A stretch of 64,000 nt of DNA from Ascaphus truei (taxonomy: Eukaryota; Chordata; Amphibia; Anura; Ascaphidae). The notes under the pieces were generated by a model that saw nothing but the letters and a program-made list of their open reading frames with translations, did not search any database and was not told the DNA's origin. Positions 10,785 to 22,274 of the stretch are shown here, in pieces. The translations under genes were made by a program, and so were the position numbers. How positions within the stretch are numbered: position 1 is the first letter of the stretch; each line of letters opens with the position of its first letter. The stretch spans positions 47,508,483-47,572,482 of the forward strand of contig CM071568.1 of NCBI GenBank assembly GCA_036426205.1, given 5' to 3'.

Positions 10785-13528
10785 CATAAAGCAGAAACTG
10801 ACACTTGTTTTTGCCAGTTTTATATATACTAGCTGGCTGAGAAGTACTTAATTTTATCACACAATGTTGTTTGCTTTTTTCATGGCCTCTTTAAGCAGGC
10901 CAGTAATTGCCGGGTCCTTAATTGAAATTATTGTAGACACACACAGCCCTGAAACTTAGAACCAAAAGCCACCACATCCTAGACGGTATATGTGTCAAAA
11001 GGTGTTCTAAGTGAATGTGACCTCATGTATAGAATAAAAGACAAAAATCCCTAGTGCTACATCCAAACTGACAAATTTATAGTTAATAACTTATATTTTC
11101 TCTTCTTATAGCAAGGGTCATTTAATTCAATTCTTTGGCCCAAGTATTTTAAGCCTACATCCAGGGGTTGCAGGCGCAGCAGGGTTAGGACCTCACGATG
11201 GGCCACACCGTAAAGTAGTGTTAGGCTTTAATACTTTGGCCATAGAATTGAACTAAATGAAACTTGGTTATAAGAGATAACAGATAAGTATTTAACTATA
11301 GAAATTGTCAAGTTGGATGTAGCACTGGGGCTTTTTGTCTTTTGTGTTTTATTTTATTTATTTATAAAATGTTTTACCAGGAAGTAATACATGAGAATTA
11401 CCTCTCGTTTTCAAGTATGTCCGGGCACAGAGTATGATGACAGACAAATGGTTACAAATACATAATTACATTAAGTGAGCAAGGTTATACATTGTATACA
11501 AGACGTAGCATGCCACAGTTAGAGATAATATATATTATAGACGTATATACGTTACAGACCAGATTGAAATGTGAGACAGCGGTAGTTTTGAAAGAACTTA
11601 GAACTGGTGGTGGCTGTGAAAGTCTCCGGTAGATTGTTCCAGTTTTGGGGTGACGGTAAGAGAAGGAGGAGCGGCTGGCTGGATACTTTGCTGAACCTTG
11701 GACCATGAACAGTTTTGGAGAGTCAGATCTCCAGATACTAAGTGCTGCATGTGGGAGTGGTGTGAGTAGCGGTGAGATAGACGGGTATTAAAATGATTGT
11801 AGCAGCAGGAGAACTCTGGTCCGTGGCCCAAATACTAATATAATGCCATCCTTCTCTGGGTGCACCTTGCTGGTACATTTGCCTGCGACACATTGTAGAT
11901 TTAGATTTGAAGGGCCAGACTCACTAAAGCACTGGTTCCCAACTCCAGTTCTCAACAATCCCCAACAGTATCCCTGCTTCAGTACAGGTGAGCCGTCAAA
12001 ATGACAACCACTCATTGAGCTCCCTGTGCTCAATCTCACCTGTTGTGGGTTATTGAGGACCGGAGTTCGAAACTAATGCACTAAAGGTAGATGTTGCTGT
12101 GCGTTAACATTTGGCATTGAGAAAATATGGGATTTTGGCAATAATTTCTAGAGTTATCACTGTTATCACTAAAAATTACTTATTGATAAGTGAGTTGTTA
12201 TATATTCCCCTATGCATACCTGAACATTAAAGTCCACTTTAAATAAACCTAGCATTACACATAAGCATCAACGCAAACATCTTATTAATCAGTGCTAGCA
12301 ATGCCATGTTGGGGGGGGGGTGGGGGGGTTATTTATAAAAATATTTTACACGGAAGTAATACATTGAGAGTGTTACCTCTCGTTTTCAAGTATTTCCTGG
12401 GCACAGAGTTATAACATACATGTTACATTAAATGAACAGTGTTATACAGTCAATTCATAGGTCATTTCATCGATAGATAGAGTGGACAATTGGGTACAGG
12501 GGATAAAGGGTTGGTGAGTCAGATTGAAATAAAGAAGCTTTAACATCACCAAATCAGTGAACGGCAGCAAATGGCTTACAACCCTTAGCTGCCCTTCGCC
12601 CAAGGTGTCCATCCGCCTTTGGGGTGACGCAGATGTATCCCAAAGGGGTTCAGATTGAATGCAGCGTGTAAATGCAAAGTTCTTTGTCCTCTTTGCTCTT
12701 AACATTCCATTGGTTGGGGTTGACATCCCATTGTACAAGCAAATGTTAACCATAGCACGCTGATCCAGTGCAGAGGGGAGCAGCTCACGGGGAACCCCAT
12801 CAGCCGCCTGCCTTTAGGGCAACACAGATGTGCACGAAGGGTTCACATTGAATGAAGCCGTGAAAGTGAGTAGTATGAATATCTTCACCCATTTTCCATG
12901 CATAAAGGTCTCTTTTTTTGCCCACTATCTGTGGGTATTCTTTTTTTACCGGGACTTTTCTTGCTTTTAAAAAAAATTATAACTCAAATTTTATGGGTTT
13001 TTTACATTTTGAATACTTAACATGTTCCAACAAACACATTTTCTGGTCTACATCAAAACAAACCCTTCAACCATATTGACATAGTAACTATCACTACACG
13101 GGGTTAACATACAGACTGACAACTACATCCACTACAACACACAGGTTAAAACATAAGGGGGAGGGAGAGAAGGCAAGCAAGCTTTCCTCTGGCTTTCTGC
13201 TTTTTGCCCACATACAGGTTTTTTTTACAAATTCTTTAATCAGGGAATGGTTTTTAGTTCGTTTAGAAAACAAGATCAAACATTCAAGACAAAAAGAAAA
13301 AAGTTGAGACAAATACATGGACATATCTACTGTATACAACCATTATTACATAAATTTCCAGTAGGCAAATAAATTAATCAAAGGGTTAAAGTTGTATCAA
13401 TACAAAGTATATCTGTACATCTTAAAAAACCTGGAGTTTCCAACGAAAAAAAGTGTTACAGATAATGGAAAAATGTGAGTTCCCACATTATCCCATAGAA
13501 TAGTAATGAGATTCATTACTGTATGTAT
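10785..13528. repeat. Duplicated block, copy B
   Basis: Direct repeat of 1-2774, offset by about 10.78 kb. It contains the same foldback (about 11026-11350), LINE 3' end (11350-11832), small foldback (about 11925-12095), second LINE tail (12341-12560) and L1 tail (about 12970-13190). Many one-base losses relative to copy A occur outside homopolymers too, which looks like unpolished long-read sequence. Homology ends in the AT-repeat hairpin at 13529. Confidence 0.9.
11485..11831 (-). pseudogene. LINE ORF2 C-terminal remnant
   Basis: Overlapping minus-strand frames keep the C-terminal LINE signature: Ser-Ser-Phe-Ser-Tyr-Arg, then a Trp-Asn-Asn-Leu-Pro region broken by a frameshift, then Leu-Ser-Ser-Phe-Lys. 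It is the copy B counterpart of 571-1075 and shows how the indels disrupt the frame. It has no catalytic domain. Confidence 0.6.
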
Positions 13529-13568
13529 TATACATATATAATATATATATATATTATATAATATATAT

Positions 13569-13609
<41 letters not shown>

Positions 13610-13730
13610 GTGTGTATATAATGAGAGTCATTACTATATCTATGGGATAATGTGGGAGCTCGCAATTTTTCCATTATCTGTAACACACTTTTTTGTTGGA
13701 AACTCCAGGTATTTTAAGATGTACAGATAT
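13410..13730. repeat. Hairpin: inverted arms around an AT repeat
   Basis: The end of copy B (13410-13525) is repeated in inverted orientation at 13621-13730. The shared words include CTGGAGTTTCCAAC with GTTGGAAACTCCAG, and CCCACATTATCCCATAGA with its reverse complement. An (AT)n tract separates the arms. Copy A carries only the left arm. This is either a MITE that acquired an AT expansion or a rearrangement junction. Confidence 0.8.
13529..13612. repeat. AT dinucleotide microsatellite
   Basis: Alternating A/T with TATATA runs and small interruptions. It is the loop of the hairpin above and a likely site of assembly trouble. Confidence 0.9.
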
Positions 13731-13924
13731 TGGGATTTAGGTGGTTATATATGTATTTACACACCGTTTTCTCTATTTTTACAGATGATTTGCTTTCTAA
13801 GCAATGTTGCCATTCAAATATCTAGCTGTGTAGAAATATTCTAATTGCTAAAATAAGGCATACCTAACCTCCCAATGACTTGCCCGTAGAGTGGTAATCC
13901 GGGGTCTTAGTTTATTATATTCTC

Positions 13925-14310
13925 ATATAAATATGCTGACACTTTTTTGCAGAGATATTTATGAAAGAGAACTGCAGGCTGCAATTGAAAAAGATATTCC
14001 TTTATATACAATGAATTCTCCTCATCCAAAAAAGCTTAAGCTTGTTCCAAGCATTTACATCCTTATCTATAGACTTCAATAAAGGAAGATAATGTGCGTG
14101 GAAGAAGCTATCAAGGTGAGAAGTTATAGTCACTCCTAAATATTTAAAATACTCTGTATCTAGGATTTCATATTTAACTCCAGGACCTGGGAGAGTGATA
14201 TTAAGGGCTTCTGATTTCATTACATTTATTTTAAAATTGGAAACCTTGCTAAAATCTTCTATAACACTCATAATACTGGGCATGAATATTAGTGAGTTGG
14301 TATCAGCAAG
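13925..14310 (-). pseudogene. L1 ORF2 fragment (RT C-terminal part)
   Basis: The minus strand encodes a typical L1 segment: Asp-Phe-Ser-Lys-Val-Ser-Asn-Phe-Lys-Ile-Asn, then Ser-Glu-Ala-Leu-Asn-Ile, then Lys-Tyr-Leu-Gly-Val, then Trp-Asn-Lys-Leu-Lys-Leu, then an Arg-Ile-His-Cys-Ile block. This lies just downstream of the RT catalytic FADD motif, which is not preserved here. Both ends are truncated, with a stop after the Cys-Ile block. The plus strand mimics an exon (TTTTTTGCAG at its edge), but the coding signal is the L1 in reverse. Confidence 0.85.
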
Positions 14311-14594
14311 AGATTAACAGCATACAGAGATATACCAAAGAAAGAAAGTACTCAGTTTAAATTAGCACTCAAGTATCAGTAATGATGAATGTCAATATTA
14401 AAAATAATCTTTATTAGAATACTTATGATTAAAATAAATGGTGCAATGAAATGATTAAAAAGGGAGCAAAAATTAAGGGTTAATTTCCTATTGGAGCTTG
14501 GAACTGTGGTTTAAATAGTAATGTTACAGTCACCATAGTAGCTCTCCTAAGGTATAGTTTGTGTTCTATATCATTGAAATCATAGTGTTCAACC

Positions 14595-17075
14595 CTTGTG
14601 ATATACTGAAATGCTCTCTGAGTGGCAATCTAAGACTATACTAATGATAGTAGATTGCTACTTCTAATTAGACCCCTAATTTCGGTCTCATGATGTGTTA
14701 GCATCAGATGACTATAAGTCCTGAGTGATGAGGGCTACAGTCTCCCTCTCTTGCTGTTAGATAATATTGATGGTGTTCAGAACCATTCACCTCATAAATC
14801 GCTCACCTGCTTGTGAGTCTCGACAAAAATTAACAAGCGAAACGATCGTCGACAGAGGCAATTTTATTTACATATATGGCAGTATCAGACTCTACATGTG
14901 TAGCCAGGGTCCCTCTGATCCCCCTGTCTGCAGGTTTCTTTCCCCCTTGCTTGTGTGCTGCTGCGGGGGCGAGCGTGTTCCCGGGGGCTCCCGGTGGCAG
15001 CTGCGGCAGGACGCCGCCATGTTTAATGTGTTCGCGCATGTGCGGAGGCTTGCGCGTAAGCAGAGCAATCGCGGCGGCCATGTTGAGGTTGGCCCGGGAG
15101 TTCGCGCCTGTGCCGTGCAATGCACAGAGGTTGGCAAGCATAGAGGTGGCTATTACATGTGTGCAAGAGCTCTTGGAAGTTGCGCATGCTCAGTTAAGAG
15201 TAGCGGCGGCCATTACAGCTTCATACATGCGCAGTAAAGGTCGCCATAGGAAAGAGCTGTACCAAGAACTACAATTCCCAGCAGCCTCTGGGGACTGCAC
15301 TTTCACTCTGGTCACAGGCAGCATTGAAGCCAATAGAGCTGGCAGCTTCTCATGCTGCAAAGTTGCAACAATGTTGTGTGCAGACAGGGTTTTGTCAGTT
15401 GGATCCAGGAAGCGATTGGGGAGGGTAGTGTACACAGCTGCGGTGCTCTGCTGTACTAGGCCCCAGACACCCCAGGCCAAGGTAGGCCCCACTCCCCACT
15501 AGGTTAGTAGGTAAGTTCATAGGGAAGGCCCCTTAGGTAGGGACCCTGCCCTCATCTGAGTCTTATCAGTGACACAGCTGCAGTGCTGTGGGCAGTGCTG
15601 TGGGCTCTGACAAGAAGAGACAGTGTGGCTTGCAGTGTAGCCACAGCAGTTAGTTTGGCAGTTTCAGGGAAGGCCCCTTTCAGTGCAAGGGGGGGTTGCT
15701 TTCTATAGTACCCAGTTCTATGTGATATCATGGTGCCAGTTGCACTCAGTGATCGTGGCCTGCCTCTGGGCTCAGACAGGCTCTGCAGCAAGAGACTTTC
15801 CAAAGGTGGATCACTCCATGCGGGAGTCACCCACCGCCATGCAGAGTTGCAGGACGTCACAGAGGAGATCGCAGAGCGGCGGATCCTTTGTGAAGAATCT
15901 GCAGCCTCAGGTGCTGGAGCACTGGGCAGGTACAGTCAGTCATCAAGTGCACCAACTTTACCAACAGTCACTCACTTGGGGTATTGTGGGACATTTGGGA
16001 CTATTGATATAACGTGTGGGGTACAAAGCCCTACGTGGTGACCGGGTAGTTGTGCCTATTAGTGTAATAGAGGGACACTGTCAATAACATATTGTTGAAG
16101 TATGTTGTGTTATTTGCCATATAGTAAACCCTTTTAGCCATAACCTTTGGTGTGGGCTGGTTACTTTATGGATGTTCCTATGTGAGGGCCACTTTACACT
16201 GCTAGAATCTCACATAGGTGGAGGCGATGACGAGAAACGTTCCAGAGATTCACCCCAGGCTCTCACTAGCGGAGGCTCAGACCTCCTGTGGGCCTGACAG
16301 GTATAACGCACCACACCTAGTAACATATAGGTTCCCCTTACATACACCATATATGCGACTGGGTGGGGGGGAATACCCGTTACACATGTATTTAGCAAGC
16401 TGTGTTTTATTACTTAACTCTAAGGCTGCGATTTATGAGGTGAATGGTTCTGAACGCCATCAATATTATCTAACAGCAAGAACATCTGACATTTAACCCT
16501 GGGGCTATTAGCACAGAAGCAGGACTCACCTCTCCGCATAGCTGTGCTATACAGAGCCTCTCAGCTGATACTCAGGAGGTGAGAGACTCAGTGATTAGCA
16601 CAGAGCGTGGGGAGGCAGGGCGCAGGTTTCATTGCTCGGTGGAGCATATGCTTGCGGACATTGATCGCAGCCACACGCCGGGAGAACCAGCAGTCTAGCT
16701 GTGGCTGATTCTGTTCCCAGCTGCAGGTAGAGCTACGATACCTGCTTAGCAGCTTACAGTCCATGGGTGCTGGTTTCTCTCTTCCCTCTGCAACACAGCT
16801 TACCATTGCAGCTCGGCAGCTCAACTGCTGCTGAATTTCACTGCGCACAATCAATCAGTTAGAGCTACTACACTATATATACTCTCTCCCGTGGCCAGGG
16901 GGTAGTATTATTAGTATCCAAAACGGAGACTGTAGCCCTCATCACTCAGGACTTATAGTCATCTGATGCTGCCACATCATGAGACCGATATTAGGGGTCT
17001 AATTAGAAGTAGCAATCTACTATCATTAGCATAGTCTTAGATTGCCACTCAGAGAGCATTTCAGTATATCACAAG
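14595..17075. mobile_element. Long inverted-repeat element
   Basis: Outer arms 14595-14745 and 16925-17075 (151 bp each) are reverse complements with only a few mismatches. A second mirrored pair lies inside (14749-14805 with 16428-16484). The left arms are contiguous, while the right arms are separated by about 440 bp, so one side received an insertion or lost sequence. The middle is split by the solo LTR at 14899-16384. No transposase and no clear target duplication were found. It could be a large MITE or a palindromic rearrangement. Confidence 0.75.
14899..16384 (+). mobile_element. Solo LTR, TGTAG/TACA family
   Basis: Begins TGTAGCC, ends GTTACA, and is flanked by a perfect 4-bp duplication CATG (14895-14898 and 16385-16388). 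It has the family's U5 blocks: TGGAGGCGATGAC at 16219-16231, then CTCAGACCTCCTGT, an ACAGGTAT-CACCACA stretch and a G-rich TGGGTGGGGG near the end. At about 1.49 kb it is the longest LTR of the family here. Its first third contains GGCGGCCATG-type words on both strands. ORFs inside it are without domains. Confidence 0.85.
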
Positions 17076-17086
17076 AGCTCAGTGAA

Positions 17087-17227
17087 CTGAAGGAAAGACC
17101 GAAGCTAATCCGCAGTTACTGGCGTACAGCCAAAGACTACGTGGTCCCAGTCACGAAACGCGTAGGGTTAATTGCATTTCTTGGCTGTACGCCAGTCCCT
17201 GCGATGGAAGTTTCGTTTTTCCTTCAG
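17087..17227 (+). repeat. Hairpin with GAAACGCG core
   Basis: A long stem is formed by CTGAAGGAAA...CGCAG...CTGGCGTACAGCCAA (from 17087) and TTGGCTGTACGCCAG...CTGCG...TTTCCTTCAG (to 17227), including 15 perfect base pairs. The loop contains ACGAAACGCGTAGGGTT (from 17154). That resembles the GAAA-stem III part of hammerhead motifs of Penelope-like elements, but a proper CUGANGA box is lacking. It is probably a degenerate relative. Confidence 0.5.
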
Positions 17228-17229
17228 TA

Positions 17230-18840
17230 CATTCATACAAGCTACCGGGATAGAGCGCACTGCCTGAGATGTCATGGAGGTGACCTCACCACTCGAGCGC
17301 AGCCCGGCAAACAAAGGAAAGGAGACAGACACTGTAGGACGAAATCAGTGGGCACCACACTTCCATTGAAAAGTGTGAAAGCTGTTTTATTTTGGAAACC
17401 TTGTGAGTTTGGTACCACATGTTTTAATCTGTTTTTTTTTTTTTTTTAATGTCTGTGTTATGCTATGGGCATTTTTGCACATATAATGTATTACATATAA
17501 TTAAACTGTATTATGCTATGGGCATTTTTGGCGCTTTCTTTTGTCTTTTTCTCCAAACAGACAGGTTCACTGCTCTGGGGAAGGTGAGCCAGGCTACATT
17601 TACTCTATATCTCACACTATTACTAAATAGTGGTGAGCAAACCAACTCAAACATTAGATTTCATGCAGACCACCGTTTCTCAAAATTACCAGCACGAGAT
17701 GATGTCTATGCAACATTTATTCCTGGAAACATATCTCTTCATATTTATGTTACAACTAATGTTGTATTTATGTTACAACTATTTATGTTTATGTTACAAC
17801 TAAAGCTACATTACAACTATGTTACAACTAAAGCTACATTGTTCTGGTAATAAATATCCTTTTACCATTTTGTCAGACATGCTTGTTGTGATCATTTCCT
17901 ATGAACCCTATATAAGTAGACAACAAATCTCGCTACTTATTTCAACATTAAAAGTTACATGTTCTTATTGGTTTAAATATTGCAATGTGAGGTTTGATCT
18001 GTACATGGTGTGTTCAAATGACACAGACATGAAAATTAATGTGAGTCGCCATTTAAATGCAGTGCTTTTCCAATACTAATTGTACACATTTTCCTGTAAG
18101 TGAGCTACATTTGCTGTAGTGGAAGATCTGAGAAAGCAACTAACAGAGGTTATTTGTACAGTACTTATAGCAGGCCAAGGGAGTTGCTATTTGGTTTAAT
18201 CAATAGTATTTATTATTATTTGATCTTTTCTGCATTTTTTCTTAAATATGATCTTATTTTATTTCTAATAATAAAAGTAAGGTTTTGCTTTTAATTAGAA
18301 TTCTGTTTGGAGGATCTGTGAGTGATATCTGCAGGAATTTACCGGCTGCTCAGTTTCTTCATATGCATGAGCTTGTGACCTGTGCATTATTAACAATAGG
18401 GGTTACGGCAAAATTATGCACATTTTATGATGGTATGTACTGTATCAAATTATGTATCTCTTTGACCAACATTTCCCCCTTAACTTAGTATCAAAAATAT
18501 CTGCCAGGTTATCTTCTTCTTCTCTGGCTAATGATCTGCACCAAGTGTAAGAAAGTTTCCTAATAAGCTCCTTACATTGATGTGTGTCAATGCACAGTTT
18601 GGCTTGTTTCTTTTCCCTAACTTCGAGATTCTCAGCTATTGTTAAATGACCAGTTAAATAGTGTACCTCTGGATGAATGTTTGTGTGAACCACTAGGGAT
18701 TGATTGGAAATGGTAAAAGTGTTAAAGATGTCAAGGTAAATAAGAAACAAGTAACATTGAACTCTGATCCCTTTATTATTACTATTCCTTTTTTAGTAAA
18801 ATAGCTTTTATCAACTTAAAACAGCAATCCTGCACAAAAT
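17230..18840. other. No gene recognised; small internal tandem repeats
   Basis: There is a short tandem of TTATGTTACAACTA-like units at about 17745-17835, and a repeated TTATGCTATGGGCATTTTTG phrase at about 17458 and 17511. Otherwise nothing is recognisable. Confidence 0.45.
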
Positions 18841-19075
18841 ATGTGTGATTGTGTGTGTGTTTATGTGTGTATGTATGTGTGTGGGGGTGGGGGATGTGTG
18901 TGTGTGGGGTGGGATGTGTGTGTGAATTGGGATGAGTGTGGGTTGTGGTGTGTGTGGGTTGGGGTGTGTGTGGGTTGGGGGGTGTGTGGGTTGGGGGGTG
19001 TGTGGGTTGGGGTGTGTGTTGGTTGGGGTGTGTGAGTTGGGGTGTGTGTGGGTTGGGGTGTGCATGGGCTGTGTT
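18841..19075. repeat. G-rich minisatellite (GTGTGTGGGTTGGG)n
   Basis: Tandem variants of a unit of about 14 bp, GTGTGTGGGTTGGG, with a (TG)n lead-in. Repeated GGG/GGGG runs spaced by 2-7 bases could form G-quadruplexes on the plus strand. Thr/His/Pro-rich and Gly/Val-rich ORFs on either strand are translation artefacts. Confidence 0.9.
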
Positions 19076-19079
19076 TAAA

Positions 19080-19711
19080 CTGAGAAATTAATGCTTCTTG
19101 ACAAAGTCTGAATACAATTAGTAATTCTTTAGCTCTGCAGCACAGAAATTATAACTCAAAACAGAATCATCACAAATGTGAAATGTGCCTCATTAAAAAA
19201 AAAAAAAAAACCTTGCTACACCTCTTTTCTTAAATATGACCCAAATATCCCCTCTATTTAAATAAATAGTTGCTGGGAAAAAAAGAACAAATAAGAAAGC
19301 AGGGAAATGCAGGAAAACACAACCATACAGATCTTTATTGGATATGAACATTAATTTATTTTGCACAAAATAACGCTGTCCATATATCAAAACTTCCGTA
19401 ATGCATTAATGTTTATGCTAAAACACAATACTCTGTCTACTGTGAAAAATGTGGCGATTTTGCAGATCATTAAAGTTAATTGGTCTAATTTCTAGACGTT
19501 TCTGACAATATTTTAGTCCATTTTTCAATTTGTGACCAATTATAAAAATTCCAAATTTGTTTTTGTAAGGAAAGGTTCTGTTTTACCAAATGAAATACAG
19601 TTTTTAGTCATAACAAACATAAAATGAATATGCAATGACCCCGGTTGTTACTAAATATTATGTTCAAAGAGATACGCAGTGATAACCTTCCAGAACAGAA
19701 AACACTTTTTA
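19080..19711. other. AT-rich sequence, no feature recognised
   Basis: A poly(A) tract lies at about 19195-19210. No exon or repeat is recognised. Confidence 0.45.
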
Positions 19712-19715
19712 ACAG

Positions 19716-21211
19716 TGTAACGCCCTTTCCCCCATCCTATGGGAGATAGTGTCGCTACCGGTGTAATCTGGTGATGGTGCATACCTGGCTGTTAAACAGG
19801 AGGCCGGTGTAACGCTTGCGCTCACCACGAAAAGGCGGGACCCCGGTACTGAGGTGGGAAAGTACAAGACTGCACACCCACAGCAGCGGGAGCACTCCTG
19901 GAGGGTGTATAGTCAGCGTAGCCGTGTCTGGGTTGGAGAGAGTGGGTTAGTATGAGTACTTGCTAAAATCCGGGGGTGAAGCCAGTGGGGTGGTCAGTGT
20001 CCATGGTGCCGTGGTCTAGGGTAGGAGCCAGGAGAGTGGTAGATTGTCCGTAAGCCGAGGTCTGGGATGGAGAGGTGCGGGTAGTCAGATACAAGCCGGG
20101 GTCTTTTTCCAGAGGAGGTCCAATAGTGAAGCCGGGGTCTATCCAGAGGGGGTCCTATAGTCAAGCCAGGTCGGACACAGGAAAGCAACAGAGAACACAG
20201 TAAGACACAAGCAAAGCAAGGCAAGGCAAAACAAACGCAGGAACACAGGGTCACAAGAGTTATGCTCAGCAATCAGGAAGTGAAAGTCTTAAGTAGCCCA
20301 CAGAAACCAATGAGACTGGGGGCGGAACAGAGGTGCGGAGTTCAGGATAGGCTGCAGGAGACAAGGGGCACTCAGGATACTTGCCACACAGCTGGGGAGC
20401 GGTGCACGGCGTCACGTGAGCACGCCCGTGAGGAGCGCGGCGCATCCGGGGGGCGGAGCTAGGCTCCGTGGCACGGTTAGAAGAGCTGCGCGTGCACGTG
20501 CGCGCTCTGTAAACAGAGCGGGGATGCACGTATGATCAGCAACCAGCGCAGAGGGCTGTGAAGAAGCAGGTAAGGAGGGAACACGCCGTAAAGGATGTGT
20601 TCCCTGATTCCTTACAGCCGGAGATCTCCCCGGTGGTATGGGGAGTACATCAGGACAGGCTTATGGGGGGTTCATCATCAGTAGTGGCAGCGCCTCTAGC
20701 TCAAGAGAATCCTGGTGCGGCCAAGATGGACCTCAGGGGCACTTCTTCTTTAGGTGAACAGGTTCAATCAGTACACCAGATTGGGTATAACTGAGGTGTA
20801 TTGGTACAGCATGATGGTATACAGGTTACAGTCCCAGAATATAATACCCAGACTTGAGGCCTTGAATATCCTCTTCTTAAATACCTTACCCCCTAGTGGG
20901 GCAAGGCCTCAGCCTACTGCCTCTGAGGCGAGGCCCTCTGCTGCGTCCTCATACTCTGAAGGGCAGCCCAGAACAACTGTTACACTCAAACTTCTTGAGG
21001 AAAGCCCCTCCTACCTTGGGGATTGGCTTGTAAGCCAGCCTACCTATACTCATAGGCCCCCCTTACAGGCTATTCTTGAACTTTATTAATAATACACAAG
21101 GAACAATATAGCAGACCCTACATAATCTACTCCCAACACTGCCCGCTCTTTACTGGGACTTAGAGTGTTGGAGAGGCCAGGGAATCAGTAGTCCAAGGGG
21201 ACTTGGCTACA
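19716..21211 (-). mobile_element. Solo LTR, TGTAG/TACA family, split by another LTR
   Basis: On the minus strand it begins TGTAGCCAAGTCCCC at 21211 and ends GCGTTACA at 19716, flanked by ACAG (19712-19715 and 21212-21215). It is closely related to the LTR at 35290-36724, with AATAAA near 21085. The U5 motif AGAGGCGCTGCCAC is at 20684-20697. It is interrupted by an unrelated solo LTR at 19808-20616; removing that insertion restores a U5 collinear with the relatives. Confidence 0.85.
19808..20616 (-). mobile_element. Inner solo LTR nested in U5
   Basis: An 809-bp LTR with TG...CA ends (minus strand TGTAAGGAATCAGGG to AAGCGTTACA) and a perfect 5-bp target duplication GCCGG at 19803-19807 and 20617-20621. 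It is GC-rich, with repeated GACCCCGGCTT-like phrases of the kind seen in gypsy LTRs. It sits in the U5 of the older LTR and is therefore younger. The family is unrelated to the host LTR. Confidence 0.85.
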
Positions 21212-21215
21212 ACAG

Positions 21216-22270
21216 AATACAGTTGTACTCACTAAAACACAATTAGTGGCATCATTGATGTCAATCGAAGATGAGGGAGTCGTCCTCTTTTTGTTCCTCC
21301 TCTGGCCAGACCATGTTTAACACTCCGAAGGAGCGCAGAACGCAATCTTCCAAGAAAAACAACTTTAAAAGCCACGACATAGCAACTACGTCATGGAGCC
21401 CATGAAGTGTCCGATGCCGTGACGTTGTGGCTAAGTTATCAGGCACTCAAAGGGTTAAAAGCAGGATTAGCATTACAGGAATCACTTTCGTACTCTGTAA
21501 GACATGCATGTTATTTATAATATTCTTTTCAAGGATAATGCTAAGTAATGATACAAGAAAAGGCAGTCTGATAATACAAGACCGTTACTGACCAACATCA
21601 GAAAATACCTTAAAGCAGCATTTCCCACTTATTTTCTTATGTACAGTACATGACCTGGGAGGTCCCCCAGAGCTGGCTCGCGGTCCTCAGACTTTGGGGG
21701 TGCCTCTTGGTTCCTTAGATATCTGTTGTTTTTTGAGCCGGTGCGAGGAAGAAGAAAAAAGCTACAATGCGATTCTATTATTTATTTATCAAATGCAGTG
21801 ATACATTGGGAGTTTCCGCCCGTTTCCAAGTATGTCCTGGGCTCAGTAATGATAACTATTGGACATTGGAGCTAGGTTGACCTGGCAGCCATATTCTCAC
21901 CACCAGGCAAGTATGTTTGTCCTGTGGAGAAACAATTTATATCTCAAGAAACATGTGATAAACACGTGTAGGTTTGTAAAAGAGAGCCCAAACCATGTTT
22001 CGGTGTCACAAAATGTGGTTGGGAGATTGGGCTGATCAAACTTGTTTTGATATAATTACAATAAATGATTTTATTGTTTTATTCGTTATTTACCTTGCAA
22101 ATGTAAAAAAATAAAATTTCGTAATAAAAAAAATGTCAACCCCTAATATTTTATTTGATGCTCATCCAAATACTGAAATGCAACCAATAACTAAAATCTG
22201 ATCTATAAAACAAACCATAGTCCTAAATGTATTCCCAACTTTAACCTTACTCAAAACCAAAAACACTAAA
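21216..22270. other. Largely unassigned; one LINE tail
   Basis: Apart from a diverged LINE 3' tail at about 21779-21862 (same core as at 571 and 1551), nothing is recognised. Confidence 0.45.
21779..21862 (-). mobile_element. LINE 3' tail fragment
   Basis: Short match to the 571/1551 family: GTGATACATTGGGAGT, CCGTTTCCAAGTATGTCC, TGGGCTCAG. The flanks are not coding. Confidence 0.5.
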
Positions 22271-22274
22271 CAAA

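Noticed and set aside
13891..14082. Plus-strand ORF preceded by TTTTTTGCAG, looking like an exon
   Set aside because: The opposite strand encodes a clear L1 ORF2 segment over the same bases; the exon look is a shadow.
14767..15502. ORFs of 156 and 208 residues
   Set aside because: They lie inside a solo LTR and across its edge; no domain.
18811..19065. Thr/His/Pro repeat ORF and its Gly/Val/Cys antisense
   Set aside because: Translation of the minisatellite.
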